Below are positions 56,157-64,000 of a stretch of 64,000 nt of DNA, piece after piece. Each line of letters begins with the position of its first letter. Positions within the stretch are counted from its first letter, which is position 1. Made by a program: the position numbers and the translations under genes. Where the stretch lies: assembly GCA_963808725.1 (NCBI GenBank), contig CAWEGO010000002.1:2232001-2296000 (forward strand). The letters are read 5' to 3'. Under the pieces are notes generated by a model. That model had not been told where the DNA came from. It saw only the letters and a list, made by a program, of their open reading frames with translations, and did no database searches. The stretch comes from JAHFUA01 sp963808725 (lineage in GTDB: Bacteria; Acidobacteriota; Terriglobia; Terriglobales; Acidobacteriaceae).

Positions 56157-56603
56157 ATGTCGCACACCTACACCGCCAATCTTCTGCATGTTGTATTCAG
56201 CACGAAGAACCGCCGCGATCTGATCCCGACCGAGCTCCAGCCTCGCCTGTGGGGGTACATGGCCGAGATTGGCCGCAACCGTGCCATCCACATCCTCGCG
56301 GTCGGCGGCATTGCGAATCACGCCCACGTGTTGCTCTCATTGCCTCCCGTCCTTCCGCTCGCCAAAGCCGCTCAGGCGCTGAAAGGAGTCTCTTCCAAAT
56401 GGATGAACGAAATTGGACGCGGCGGCTTTTCCTGGCAAGAGGGTTACGCGGCGTTCAGCGTGAGCCGGTCGCAAATGAGTTCGGTAATTAACTATGTGAA
56501 CTCCCAACCCGAGCACCACCGGAAGCACTCGTTCGAGTCCGAATTCCTGAGCCTGTTGACGAAACATGGGATCGAATATGATCCGAAATATGTCTTCGGG
56601 TAG
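56157..56603 (+). CDS. REP-associated tyrosine transposase (RAYT, Y1_Tnp)
   Basis: 148 residues of the IS200-like Y1 HUH superfamily: NLLHVVFSTKNRRDLIPTEL, the metal-binding H-x-H in IANHAHVLLSLP, and the catalytic Tyr in SSVINYVNSQPEHHRKHSF. A basic helix (AAQALKGVSSKWMNE) lies between. RAYTs nick and mobilise REP palindromes, and this one is flanked on both sides by the CCCAGCGCT/AGCGCTGGG palindromes, so it is very probably their processing enzyme. No full insertion-sequence ends or transposase partner are seen. Confidence 0.92.
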   Translation: MSHTYTANLLHVVFSTKNRRDLIPTELQPRLWGYMAEIGRNRAIHILAVGGIANHAHVLLSLPPVLPLAKAAQALKGVSSKWMNEIGRGGFSWQEGYAAFSVSRSQMSSVINYVNSQPEHHRKHSFESEFLSLLTKHGIEYDPKYVFG

Positions 56604-56690
56604 GCCCGTCCCTCCGGGACTACGGTTCTGCCATAACTGGGTCCCAGCGCTAGAAGCGCTGGGCTATGCTGGGAAGGCCCTCCGGGCCTG
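56604..56690. repeat. REP cluster downstream of the transposase
   Basis: AGGCCCGTCCCTCCGGGAC (56604), CCCAGCGCT-AGA-AGCGCTGGG (56643-56663) and AAGGCCCTCCGGGCCT (56674-56689). It mirrors the upstream cluster in shorter form, bounding the transposase gene. Confidence 0.85.
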
Positions 56691-56725
56691 TTTCACATAT
56701 CCGAAGTTTCAGGGCAGAACCAAGC

Positions 56726-57235
56726 ATGTCATTTGATCTCCAGCCCATTTTGACAGGCGAACTCCTCGCGCTCAGGCCGCTTCGGCCAGAGGATTTCGAT
56801 GAGCTTTACGCGGTAGCTTGCGATCCTCTCATTTGGGAGCAGCATCCGGCCAACGACCGTTACCAGGAAGAGGTTTTCAAGGGATTTTTCCGCGAGGCCC
56901 TGGAATCCGGGGGAGCGTTGATCGCCATTGATTGCAAAGATGGACGGGTCATCGGGTCGTCGCGATTCCACGGATACGACCCAGAAAAAAGCGAGATCGA
57001 AATCGGCTGGACGTTTCTGGCCAGGTCCCATTGGGGCGGCGTCTACAACCGGGAGATGAAACAGCTCATGCTGCGGCACGCCTTCAAGTTCGTGAACAGC
57101 GTGATCTTTCTGGTTGGTACACGGAATTTCCGTTCGCAGAGGGCCCTGGAAAAGATAGGCGCAGTTCGCGTGGGATCGAGGATCGACGCGAGTGGCCGGG
57201 AAGCTTTTGTCTACCAAATCACTGCTCCAATCTGA
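56726..57235 (+). CDS. GNAT N-acetyltransferase
   Basis: 169 residues of the Acetyltransf_3 (RimJ-like) type: LLALRPLRPEDFDELYAVAC, GGALIAIDCKDGRVIGSSRF, EIEIGWTFLARSHWGGVYN, NREMKQLMLRHAFKFVNSVI and RNFRSQRALEKIGAVRVG, the last with the NxxSxxxLEKxG cofactor pattern. The ATG at 56726 (MSFDLQP) is preferred to one 60 bases upstream inside the REP cluster. Substrate unknown; small-molecule amines or N-termini are possible. Confidence 0.9.
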   Translation: MSFDLQPILTGELLALRPLRPEDFDELYAVACDPLIWEQHPANDRYQEEVFKGFFREALESGGALIAIDCKDGRVIGSSRFHGYDPEKSEIEIGWTFLARSHWGGVYNREMKQLMLRHAFKFVNSVIFLVGTRNFRSQRALEKIGAVRVGSRIDASGREAFVYQITAPI

Positions 57236-57395
57236 AGTTTCTTCCCCTTCGTCGACACCTTGGAGACGACTACCTAGACAGGCGCGCCGATCGCCCGCCG
57301 TTCCCGAAAAAAACACCGGCATTGTCTCTCGACTCGGGCGCGGATTGTTGTGCCGCGCCCTCGCTCGGGATGACAGGTTATTGGAAGGCAGAAAA

Positions 57396-57415
57396 AGCCC
57401 GGCCGGAGCCGGGCT
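57396..57415 (-). terminator. Rho-independent terminator
   Basis: 8-bp perfect arms AGCCCGGC and GCCGGGCT with a four-base loop, followed on the minus strand by TTTTTC. It lies 31 bases after the stop of the gene at 57447-58160. Confidence 0.88.
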
Positions 57416-57446
57416 GTCATCTGACATAGAGTTTAAGTTCGCCGCG

Positions 57447-58160
57447 CTACGGAGCGATTCGGTCGGTGAGGGTATCGGTATGAAAAGAAGCGTGGTCGCG
57501 CAAGCTGAACCACGGCCCTGAGTCCCCCTTCGGCAAGGTGTTTTTCGTGCCGGTGGCGAAGTCCTGCCAGGAGTTGTAGCGCACGACCGCGAGATAGGTC
57601 CAGGCCGCGCCTTCCAGGTGTTGCATCAGGACTTGGCCGGCAATCGGATCATCGGCGGTCGGCGGCGTGCTGAGATTCTTCTCCAGTTGTTCGCGATGTC
57701 CCGGAGCGGCGCGATACATGGAAACGACATACACAGCTCCGGCAGTCTTCGCGGCGGCCTCGCCCAGGCCCAGGGCGCGAACAAACTCCGGCCACGCCGG
57801 ACCGTTGACAAAGGTGTCGGTGTGCCAGTCGTAGCTATCGCGGGCCGCGGGGGGCGCGGGGTTTCCGGTCGCTTCCACCGTGGCCTTGGTCCCCAGGTGC
57901 TGGATGATGACGTAATCCCACGAGTCGCCATCCTCGTGGCGCAGCACGATGCGGTGCTCCGGCATGGCGGCTTTGGGATCCGGAGTTTTCAGGAAGTCGC
58001 CGAGCTGGGCGGCCTTGCCCAGAGCGGCCTTGGCAAAGTGGACGTGATAAACGTCAGTACGCGCGACCGATTGCGCTGCGGCGTTCTGCGCGGCCGCGAC
58101 AGAAAATAACAGAAGCGCAGGGAGTAGCAGCGTGCGAATGCTTTTCAAGCGTTCCTCCAC
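57447..58160 (-). CDS. Exported hypothetical protein
   Basis: 237 residues with a signal peptide (LLLPALLLFSVAAAQNAAAQ). Two similar halves follow, each with a strand-helix pattern (VYHVHFAKAALGKAAQLGDF; VYVVSMYRAAPGHREQLEKN), suggestive of two dimeric alpha/beta-barrel (ABM-like) units. There is a His-rich HTDTFVNGPAWPEF segment in the middle. No catalytic residues identified. Terminated by a strong hairpin. Confidence 0.75.
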   Translation of the reverse strand: MEERLKSIRTLLLPALLLFSVAAAQNAAAQSVARTDVYHVHFAKAALGKAAQLGDFLKTPDPKAAMPEHRIVLRHEDGDSWDYVIIQHLGTKATVEATGNPAPPAARDSYDWHTDTFVNGPAWPEFVRALGLGEAAAKTAGAVYVVSMYRAAPGHREQLEKNLSTPPTADDPIAGQVLMQHLEGAAWTYLAVVRYNSWQDFATGTKNTLPKGDSGPWFSLRDHASFHTDTLTDRIAP

Positions 58161-58301
58161 AGTTTCAGATTTTGATTGGCCGGAAAGACTGGGGCAGATT
58201 GTAGCAGCCGGGACTAACCCAAGCCGCTAAATTCTGCGTGGCGTCAGGCAGGCTTGGTTTCGGGAGACTCGAGATGCCTCTCGCTTAGGACGACGACCGC
58301 T

Positions 58302-58955
58302 TTACGGCGGCAGTGTCTCCGCTATCTCGTTCGATGGGACGCTCTCGACCTGGTTGGCATCGACCGCGGTCACGATGAAATACCAGGTCTGTCCTCCCGG
58401 GACGCTGGCCGGAAAGCTGATCGACGGCGTTGGTGACACGTTGTGCAGCGTGTACGGTCCGCCGGAGACGCTTCCGCTATACACGAAATAGCCCATCACG
58501 GACGACGAACTACTGGCGTCCCAGCTCAACTGGAGATTGTGCATGGTGACGCCGGTGCCGCTCAATGGCACTTTCTGCGGGCTGTCGCCGGCGACCTGCA
58601 GGCCGCCACTGCGAGCGCCGGACGCGGTAGGAGTAAAGGTCACGTTAATGGTACAGGCCGCTCCTGCTGCCAGCGAACTGCCGCAGTTGTTGGACTGGGC
58701 ATAGTCACCGCTGGCCGAGACGGTGGTTATTGCCAGCGAACCGGAGCTGTCATTCTCGTAGGTGACGCTCCAAATCGAAGCCGTTGTTCCGACCAGCGTG
58801 TTGCCGAAGGTGACGGAAGTGGGCGAGACGCTAGACGGTGCAGCAGGCGGAGGAGGATTGGGAGGCGTAATCGAGCTGCCAGCTCCTCCGCCGCAGCCCA
58901 CCAGCGAGAGAGCCACCAGGGCCGCGATCCACGTCAAGCTGTAAATCGGTCGCAT
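58302..58955 (-). CDS. Lipoprotein with choice-of-anchor/HYDIN-like and FN3 domains
   Basis: About 217 residues. The signal peptide ends in a lipobox (ALVALSLVGCGGG), so the Cys is probably lipidated. A Pro/Ser linker is followed by an ASPM-SPD-2-Hydin-type domain (VSPTSVTFGNTLVGTTASIW, CTINVTFTPTASGARSGGLQ) and an FN3-like domain (VMGYFVYSGSVSGGPYTLHN, TWYFIVTAVDANQVESVPSN). The ATG at 58955 is used; a GTG four codons earlier is possible. Probably an outer-surface protein of the same style as the Ig-repeat proteins. Confidence 0.85.
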   Translation of the reverse strand: MRPIYSLTWIAALVALSLVGCGGGAGSSITPPNPPPPAAPSSVSPTSVTFGNTLVGTTASIWSVTYENDSSGSLAITTVSASGDYAQSNNCGSSLAAGAACTINVTFTPTASGARSGGLQVAGDSPQKVPLSGTGVTMHNLQLSWDASSSSSVMGYFVYSGSVSGGPYTLHNVSPTPSISFPASVPGGQTWYFIVTAVDANQVESVPSNEIAETLPP

Positions 58956-59063
58956 AGCAGGAACCACGGAAGCTGATCCAGACGCATTCGCCGCCCGTCG
59001 GGCTCGATACCTGCCGCGGTGCTGGTTGGCGTGCGGCAGGTATCGTCGTGTGCCTCCTTAATG

Positions 59064-62000
59064 CTAGGGCAGGATCTCCACGATGGTGAGGTTGTAACGA
59101 TCAGTAGTGGGCGCGGTGTCGTTGATGGTGACCACCGTGCCTGCCACCGGAGTCGTAGCCGCCATGCGCTGTACCCAGTAAGTGTCGCCGTTCGAAGTGG
59201 AGACGTCCTGGTGAACCATGGTCTGGTTCGACGGAACAGTGCGCGCTATGGCATTGTCCCAGTCATCGCCCACGCCGAAGACCCAGGAGTTGGCGACGGT
59301 CGTGGCCAGGCTGGCCGAAGGAGCGCCCGTGGCCGCGTTGCCGGTGCCGGTAGCTCCGATGGCGCCGGAACCGCCGCTGCCGGCAGTGCTCGCGCCGGTG
59401 AAGGTGACGACGGTCATCGAAGCGGCTTGGCTGCTCGACAAGGTTGCGGTAACGGTCGCATTCGTCAGCACCGCGGAAGCGAACGCACGCCACACCTCAG
59501 CCGTGCCGAGCTGGGTGTTGGTGCGCTTCACCAGTGTCCAGGTCAGGCTGCCGCCGGTGATGCCGGTGACGGTGGTGTTGGTGCCCGAGCTGGGACCGTC
59601 AGCGGAGATGAATGCCAGTAACAGCTCGTTCGCGGCTTTGGTGGTGAAGGCCGTGGTTGCGATGGTCTTGGCGCCGCTGTTGCTATCCTTCGACACCGTC
59701 TGGTCGATCGCCAACTGCGCCGCGGTGGTGACGGTGAGGGTTGCCGTCTGGTTGACGCCCGCGTAGGTAGCGGTGATGGTTACCGGCGTCGAAGTGGTCA
59801 CGGCGGTGGTGGTGGCTTGGAAGGTGATGCTGCTGGTGTTGGCCAGTACGGTCAAGCTCCCCGGGACGGTGACCGCGGCGTTGTTGCTTTGCAGCGAGAC
59901 CAGGATGCCGCCCGTCGGAGCCGGGCCGGTCAGGGTGACGGTTCCGGTGGAGGCAGTGCCGCCCACCACGGTCGTGGGATTCACGCTCACGGCGGAGAGC
60001 GCCGCCGGGTTAATCGTGAGCGCTGCCGGGGTTGGGGTCACGGAATTGTAGGTGGCGGAGATGTCCGCGGTCGTGACGCTGCTCACCCCCGAGGTAGTTA
60101 TCGTGAAGGTGGCGGTCGTACTCCCGGCCGCGACCGTGGCCGTCGCCGGAACCACAGCCGAGGCGCTGTTACTGCTCAACGACACCACAGCGCCCCCCGT
60201 CGGGGCGGGATTGTTCAGGGTGACCGTTCCGGTGGAACTGTTGCCACCCGTAACGCTGGTGGGGTTCACGCTGACCGCGGTCAGGTTTGCCACCGGCGTG
60301 ATGGTCAAGGTGGCCTCTACGTCGGTCGTGCCGTTCGAGGCGGTGATTTGAGCCGCCGTACTGGTAGTAACGGCAGTGGTGTTGACGGTGAAGGTACCGC
60401 TCGAGGAGCCGCTGGGGATGGTCACACTGGTCGTGCTCGGAGTAGCGGCGGCGTTGTTGCTGGCGAGGGTGACGGTAAATCCAGCGCTGGGTGCCGGCCC
60501 GGTAAGGGTGACGGTGCCCGCCGCTGAGGTGCCTCCGGTCACCGAAGTTGGGTTGACCGTGACCGAGGACAGCCCGGTTGTAGTCGATGAGGGTGTGAAC
60601 ACAAGATCCACCCAGTAGTTTGCCCCTTCCCAATCGCTGGCTGGGAAGGCGCTGGAGGAGCTGTAGGTGTACGCGCCATCGGCGCCCGCGACTCCATCCT
60701 GCGGCGCGACCAAGGGGGTGTTGACATAGGCCGCGGTGAAGAAGTTGTCGTCCTCGGCATAGTGGCCGATGGTGCTGTGATAGCTGGCCATGTAGTAGGT
60801 GTTGGCGGTGATGGCGACGGGCGAGGTGAAATTGACGGTCTGCCATCCCGACGCGGTTTCGTTGGCGAAGGTGGCCGTGGCCAGCAGTGTCCCAGTATTG
60901 GACCAGAGGTTGCCGATGTGAGTGCCGGTGTTGGCCGCACTCTTGTAGAAGCGGATGCTGCTGACCGAGCCGGCAACGGTGGATTGGAACCTCACGCCCA
61001 GTTCCACGGGGGAATCCGACCCGGTGTCTGCGGTGCCGGGAGTAGAACTGCCGAAGATGGTGCAGGGGCAAGTCTGCGTGCCCGCGCCCACGGTCACGGT
61101 GACCCCGGCCGACGGGGTTTCCATATTGCCGCTGTCGTCCGTCGCGCGGCTGCGAATGGTGGCAGTGCCATTGCCCGAGGCCGTCCAGGTATAGGTCCAA
61201 CTGGCCAGCCCGGTGGCAGGATGCCAGGTCGCGCCGTTGTCGGTGGAGACCTCGACGCCGGCCACCACACCGCCAACGTCGGTGGCCGTCCCTTGGACCG
61301 TGACTTTGGTCGCCGAGGCGATGGTCGCCCCCGCAACGGGTGAGGTGATGACGGAGACCGGCGGAGTGGTGTCCGTCGAAGCCGTGGCGAGGGTGAGGCC
61401 GGATTGCAGCGTTACTGGCTGGGCGCCCATGTCGGCGAGCAGGTTTACAGTTGCCTGCTGCATCGCCGTGTTGGTGGTGTCGCCCAAGCTGGTGCCGTCG
61501 TGGTGGTTATCCAGGCCCCAGGCCCACTGATAGCTGCCGGTGGAGAACACAAGTGCGCCGCTGGGGGCTTTGTACATCACGACTTCATTGGTGACCGTGC
61601 CGGAACCATAGGTGACGCCGTAATCGAGCAGGACGTTGCCGGGGTCGGTGACCGTGGTGGAGGACATCCGGATCAGACCGGCGGGCCGGAAGCCATTGTC
61701 CTCGTCGTCATCGAACTCGGCGCCCACGGTGCCCGGAGCCAGGGTGGTAGACCCGGAAGTGAGTTTGGCGACGCTGGTATTGCGCCAGAAACGGAACTTG
61801 GCGTAGGTCGACGGTACGATCACGGCGGCGTCCTGCCCGCCGTTCATGCGGAAGATGTTGCCCTTCACCGCGTTCTCCGGCTGGCCGCCGTCGGCGGGCG
61901 GACTCTTGGTCGGGTCGCGCCAGGTGCCAGTCCAGGTGGGCGGATCGTCCGGGTCAGTTACATCGCCGTAGGTTTCTTTGTAGCAGGCCAGGGTACGATA

Positions 62001-63005
62001 GGGAGTGTTGCTGCCGTCGATGCTGTTTTCCCAGCGGGCCTTCCAGAACATGGTGTTGCCACTGAAGAAGGCCAGGTTCACGCCGGCATTGCGCGCCGTC
62101 AGGATGTTGGTCCGCATGGCCGCCGTCCAATACTCGTCGTGGCCGTTGGACATCCACACCTTGTGGTTCAGGATCAAGGCGCCGTTGCGGTCGGTATCGG
62201 TGTTCGTCGTGTAGCTGACATCGTAACCGTTCGCTTCCAGCCAGCGGATCATGGGATATTCGCCATTGAACGTCCAGTCGGCGTACTCGAACACGCGCGT
62301 GGTGAAAGGCCGGTTGTAGCTCACCTTGTAGGCGCGGCACTGCGGTTCCCACCAGCCGCAACTGTCGGTGGTGTAAAGGTTCTGTCCATCGATGCTGTCG
62401 TTATAGGCTTGGTAGGTCGTATCAGAAGCCTGGAACAGGATGTTAGAAGTGCTGGCGTCGTTGCGCACAATAAAGATGATGTGGCTGGCGCCACCGGTGT
62501 CACTGCGCGTAGGCCGCGCGATATAAATGCCGGAAACCGCGGTGGTGGGTACGGTCCACGAAGCCGAGATGCCCCAATTGCCGCAGTCGTAGAGTCCGAC
62601 GCTGGCGTTGGTCACGCAGGCGGGCTGCGTCTGAGGCAGCTTGGCCGAAGGCGTTAGCGTCGTAACCAGCCGCGCCCCGTTCCCCTGATAGTAGCCCAGG
62701 CGGTAGATGGGGATGGAATAACTGCTGGCGGTGGTTTTGATCTTGAAATTGATCGTCTGGCCGACGTTGACACTGATGTCGTCGGCAAAACCCTGGATGC
62801 TGGAATCGCCGGCGGGGGGAGGCGACCCTGATCCCGCCCACGCCTCCCAGCTGATGTCCCAGGTGCTCTGCGGCGTGCCCGTCAGGCAGTTCTCCGCCTC
62901 GATGGCGTTGCCCGGAGCCGTGCAACTCGCCCAGGCAGGGGACGTGAAGATCAACGCGGATATGAGAAGTAACAGAGTTACGGGAATGATGGCGCGCTTA
63001 CGCAT
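59064..63005 (-). CDS. Large exported protein: DMFase-like domain, DUF4082, Ig/IPT-type repeats and lectin-like end
   Basis: About 1313 residues from ATG 63005 (AAGGAG seven bases upstream). A signal peptide (IIPVTLLLLISALIFTSPAW) precedes an N,N-dimethylformamidase large-subunit-like domain (about 40-520: YRLGYYQGNGARLV, WTFNGEYPMIRWLEANGYDV, VWMSNGHDEYWTAAMRTNIL, NLAFFSGNTMFWKARWE). Next come a Big/Ig domain (SPVAGATIASATKVTVQGTA), DUF4082 (about 640-770), three repeats of the SSVTVNPTSVTGGTS type, and a beta-rich domain (NELLLAFISADGPSSGTNTT). Likely secreted or surface-bound; enzymatic activity unproven. Confidence 0.88.
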   Translation of the reverse strand: MRKRAIIPVTLLLLISALIFTSPAWASCTAPGNAIEAENCLTGTPQSTWDISWEAWAGSGSPPPAGDSSIQGFADDISVNVGQTINFKIKTTASSYSIPIYRLGYYQGNGARLVTTLTPSAKLPQTQPACVTNASVGLYDCGNWGISASWTVPTTAVSGIYIARPTRSDTGGASHIIFIVRNDASTSNILFQASDTTYQAYNDSIDGQNLYTTDSCGWWEPQCRAYKVSYNRPFTTRVFEYADWTFNGEYPMIRWLEANGYDVSYTTNTDTDRNGALILNHKVWMSNGHDEYWTAAMRTNILTARNAGVNLAFFSGNTMFWKARWENSIDGSNTPYRTLACYKETYGDVTDPDDPPTWTGTWRDPTKSPPADGGQPENAVKGNIFRMNGGQDAAVIVPSTYAKFRFWRNTSVAKLTSGSTTLAPGTVGAEFDDDEDNGFRPAGLIRMSSTTVTDPGNVLLDYGVTYGSGTVTNEVVMYKAPSGALVFSTGSYQWAWGLDNHHDGTSLGDTTNTAMQQATVNLLADMGAQPVTLQSGLTLATASTDTTPPVSVITSPVAGATIASATKVTVQGTATDVGGVVAGVEVSTDNGATWHPATGLASWTYTWTASGNGTATIRSRATDDSGNMETPSAGVTVTVGAGTQTCPCTIFGSSTPGTADTGSDSPVELGVRFQSTVAGSVSSIRFYKSAANTGTHIGNLWSNTGTLLATATFANETASGWQTVNFTSPVAITANTYYMASYHSTIGHYAEDDNFFTAAYVNTPLVAPQDGVAGADGAYTYSSSSAFPASDWEGANYWVDLVFTPSSTTTGLSSVTVNPTSVTGGTSAAGTVTLTGPAPSAGFTVTLASNNAAATPSTTSVTIPSGSSSGTFTVNTTAVTTSTAAQITASNGTTDVEATLTITPVANLTAVSVNPTSVTGGNSSTGTVTLNNPAPTGGAVVSLSSNSASAVVPATATVAAGSTTATFTITTSGVSSVTTADISATYNSVTPTPAALTINPAALSAVSVNPTTVVGGTASTGTVTLTGPAPTGGILVSLQSNNAAVTVPGSLTVLANTSSITFQATTTAVTTSTPVTITATYAGVNQTATLTVTTAAQLAIDQTVSKDSNSGAKTIATTAFTTKAANELLLAFISADGPSSGTNTTVTGITGGSLTWTLVKRTNTQLGTAEVWRAFASAVLTNATVTATLSSSQAASMTVVTFTGASTAGSGGSGAIGATGTGNAATGAPSASLATTVANSWVFGVGDDWDNAIARTVPSNQTMVHQDVSTSNGDTYWVQRMAATTPVAGTVVTINDTAPTTDRYNLTIVEILP

Positions 63006-63186
63006 GGCAATACTCCTTAGAATTCTCAGCCTGGGTCGTTCATGTCCTTCATTCACTGGATCACGAGGCTTCCTGACCGGCGGGCATTTCACTGCCTGCC
63101 GGGTGCTGCCGTTTCTTTTTCAGGACCAGATCCTGTTCCATCCGTGAGGGAACCTTTGCTGCATGCCGGACTCTCTAGTCATCTGC
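63006..63186 (-). other. Leader of the gene at 59064
   Basis: 181 bases between tandem paralogues. An imperfect hairpin (CCGGCAGGCA paired with TGCCCGCCGG, one mismatch, GTGAAA loop; about 63079-63104) lies in the leader and could be the terminator of the upstream gene or an mRNA structure. No riboswitch consensus recognised. Confidence 0.4.
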
Positions 63187-64000
63187 TTACTGCGCCGGGA
63201 GAACCTCAACAATCGTCAAGTTGTAGCGATCGGCTGTGGGTGCGGTATCGTTGATGGCGACCACGGTTCCGCTGGTCGGCGTCGTAGAAGTCTGCCTCTG
63301 CACCCAGTACGTATCCCCGATCGCGGTGGCCAGATATTGGTGCACCATGGTCTGGTTGGCCCCCACGGTCCGCGCCGTGGCGTTATCCCAGTCATCTCCC
63401 ACACCGAACACCCAGGAGTTGTTACGGGTGGTGGTCAACGATGCTGTCGGCGCCCCAGGATCTGCATTGCCGCTGCCGGTCGCTCCGATGGCGCCGGAAC
63501 CGCCGGTGCCGGTAGTATCCGCGCCGGCGAAGGTCACGACCGTGATGGAAGCGGCTTCGCTTCTCGACAGCGTGGCGGTGACGGTAGCGCTGGTCAACAC
63601 CGCGGGAGCAAACGCGCGCCACACTTCAGCCGTGCCAAGCTGCGTGTTGGTACGTTTAACCAGCGTCCAGGTCAGGCTGCCGCCAGCGATGCTGGAGACG
63701 GTGGTGTTGGTGCCCGAAGTGGGCGCGTCGGCCGAGATGAACGCCAGCAGTAACTCGTTCGTCTTGGTCGTGGTGAACGCCGGTGACGCTATAGTGGTGG
63801 CGGACGTGCCGCGGTCGGTCGAAACCGTCTGGTCAATCGCCAACTCCGCCGTGGAAGTGAAGTTCGCCGTAGCGTTGGCGCCATTCACCGTCACCGCGGT
63901 GCTGGCTGGCGTGAAGATGTAGCCCGACTTGCTGGGGGTGACGGTGTAGGAGCCGTTGGCCAGATTGCTGAAGGTGTAGGTTCCCGTAGAGCTGGCGGTG
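63187..64000 (-). CDS. Large exported protein paralogue, 5' part beyond window
   Basis: Open to the window edge on the minus strand, at least 270 residues. It begins with a carboxypeptidase-regulatory-like/SdrD-type beta unit (GTYTFSNLANGSYTVTPSKS), then repeats the C-terminal beta domain of the protein at 59064 (NELLLAFISADAPTSGTNTT, WVFGVGDDWDNATARTVGAN, ADRYNLTIVEVLPAQ). DNA similarity between 63187-63840 and 59064-59720 indicates duplication. The two genes are in tandem on the same strand. Confidence 0.85.
   Translation of the reverse strand, partial: TASSTGTYTFSNLANGSYTVTPSKSGYIFTPASTAVTVNGANATANFTSTAELAIDQTVSTDRGTSATTIASPAFTTTKTNELLLAFISADAPTSGTNTTVSSIAGGSLTWTLVKRTNTQLGTAEVWRAFAPAVLTSATVTATLSRSEAASITVVTFAGADTTGTGGSGAIGATGSGNADPGAPTASLTTTRNNSWVFGVGDDWDNATARTVGANQTMVHQYLATAIGDTYWVQRQTSTTPTSGTVVAINDTAPTADRYNLTIVEVLPAQ

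Overview
The window looks like a chromosomal segment of a soil-type Acidobacteriota (Terriglobia/Koribacter-like) bacterium. The grounds are the high GC, several large Ser/Thr kinase and Ig-repeat secreted proteins typical of that phylum, a class II (B12) ribonucleotide reductase, and many small acidobacterial-type proteins. The assignment is inferred from protein content only.

Layout. 1-8451 (minus) is one chemotaxis-type operon: cheA, cheW, a soluble poly-HAMP MCP, cheY, cheB, cheR, cheX and a truncated response regulator. 8662-9638 holds two small genes, the second frameshifted. 9717-13130 (plus) is an ATP-grasp / alpha-E / transglutaminase operon. 13170-14324 has two small dimeric alpha/beta-barrel proteins and a DUF433/DUF5615 toxin-antitoxin pair with a broken toxin. 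14380-15802 has a glycosyltransferase and an LpxH-like phosphoesterase. 16881-19823 is a large receptor-type Ser/Thr kinase with TPRs.

19950-28398 carries envelope and polysaccharide functions: two glycosyltransferases, a methyltransferase, a FemAB/GNAT-like protein, an ExeA-type ATPase, a BY-kinase, an Xre regulator and a YdcF-like protein. 28555-33169 holds two exported Ig-repeat proteins. 33782-36176 has an aldo/keto reductase and an MgtC/DUF4010 membrane protein. 36214-43507 makes nucleotide sugars: a UDP-sugar dehydrogenase opposite a six-gene operon resembling the WbpB/D/E (WlbA/B/C) route to diamino uronic sugars. 43564-46326 encodes an exported Ig-repeat protein with a GH30-like glycosidase end.

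46600-49520 is the most interesting part. A 45-residue peptide made of three near-identical units, each ending Pro-Thr-Cys-His, has a very strong ribosome binding site. It is followed by two intergenic hairpins, a DUF692/UPF0276 (MNIO) enzyme and a partner protein with a winged-helix, RRE-like C-terminus. An EgtD-like (Methyltransf_33) methyltransferase is transcribed divergently. Together these look like an uncharacterised MNIO-type RiPP (ribosomally made, modified peptide) pathway acting on Cys-His motifs.

49717-58967 contains an exported amidohydrolase, nrdJ (with small repeats inserted inside the coding frame), a two-gene unit with a DUF6338 membrane protein, a REP-associated tyrosine transposase flanked by REP palindromes, a GNAT acetyltransferase, an exported protein and a lipoprotein. 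59064 to the end holds two paralogous large secreted proteins, the second cut by the window edge.

Several otherwise healthy genes are interrupted by single-base shifts, nearly all an extra base. This may reflect residual assembly errors rather than true pseudogenes.
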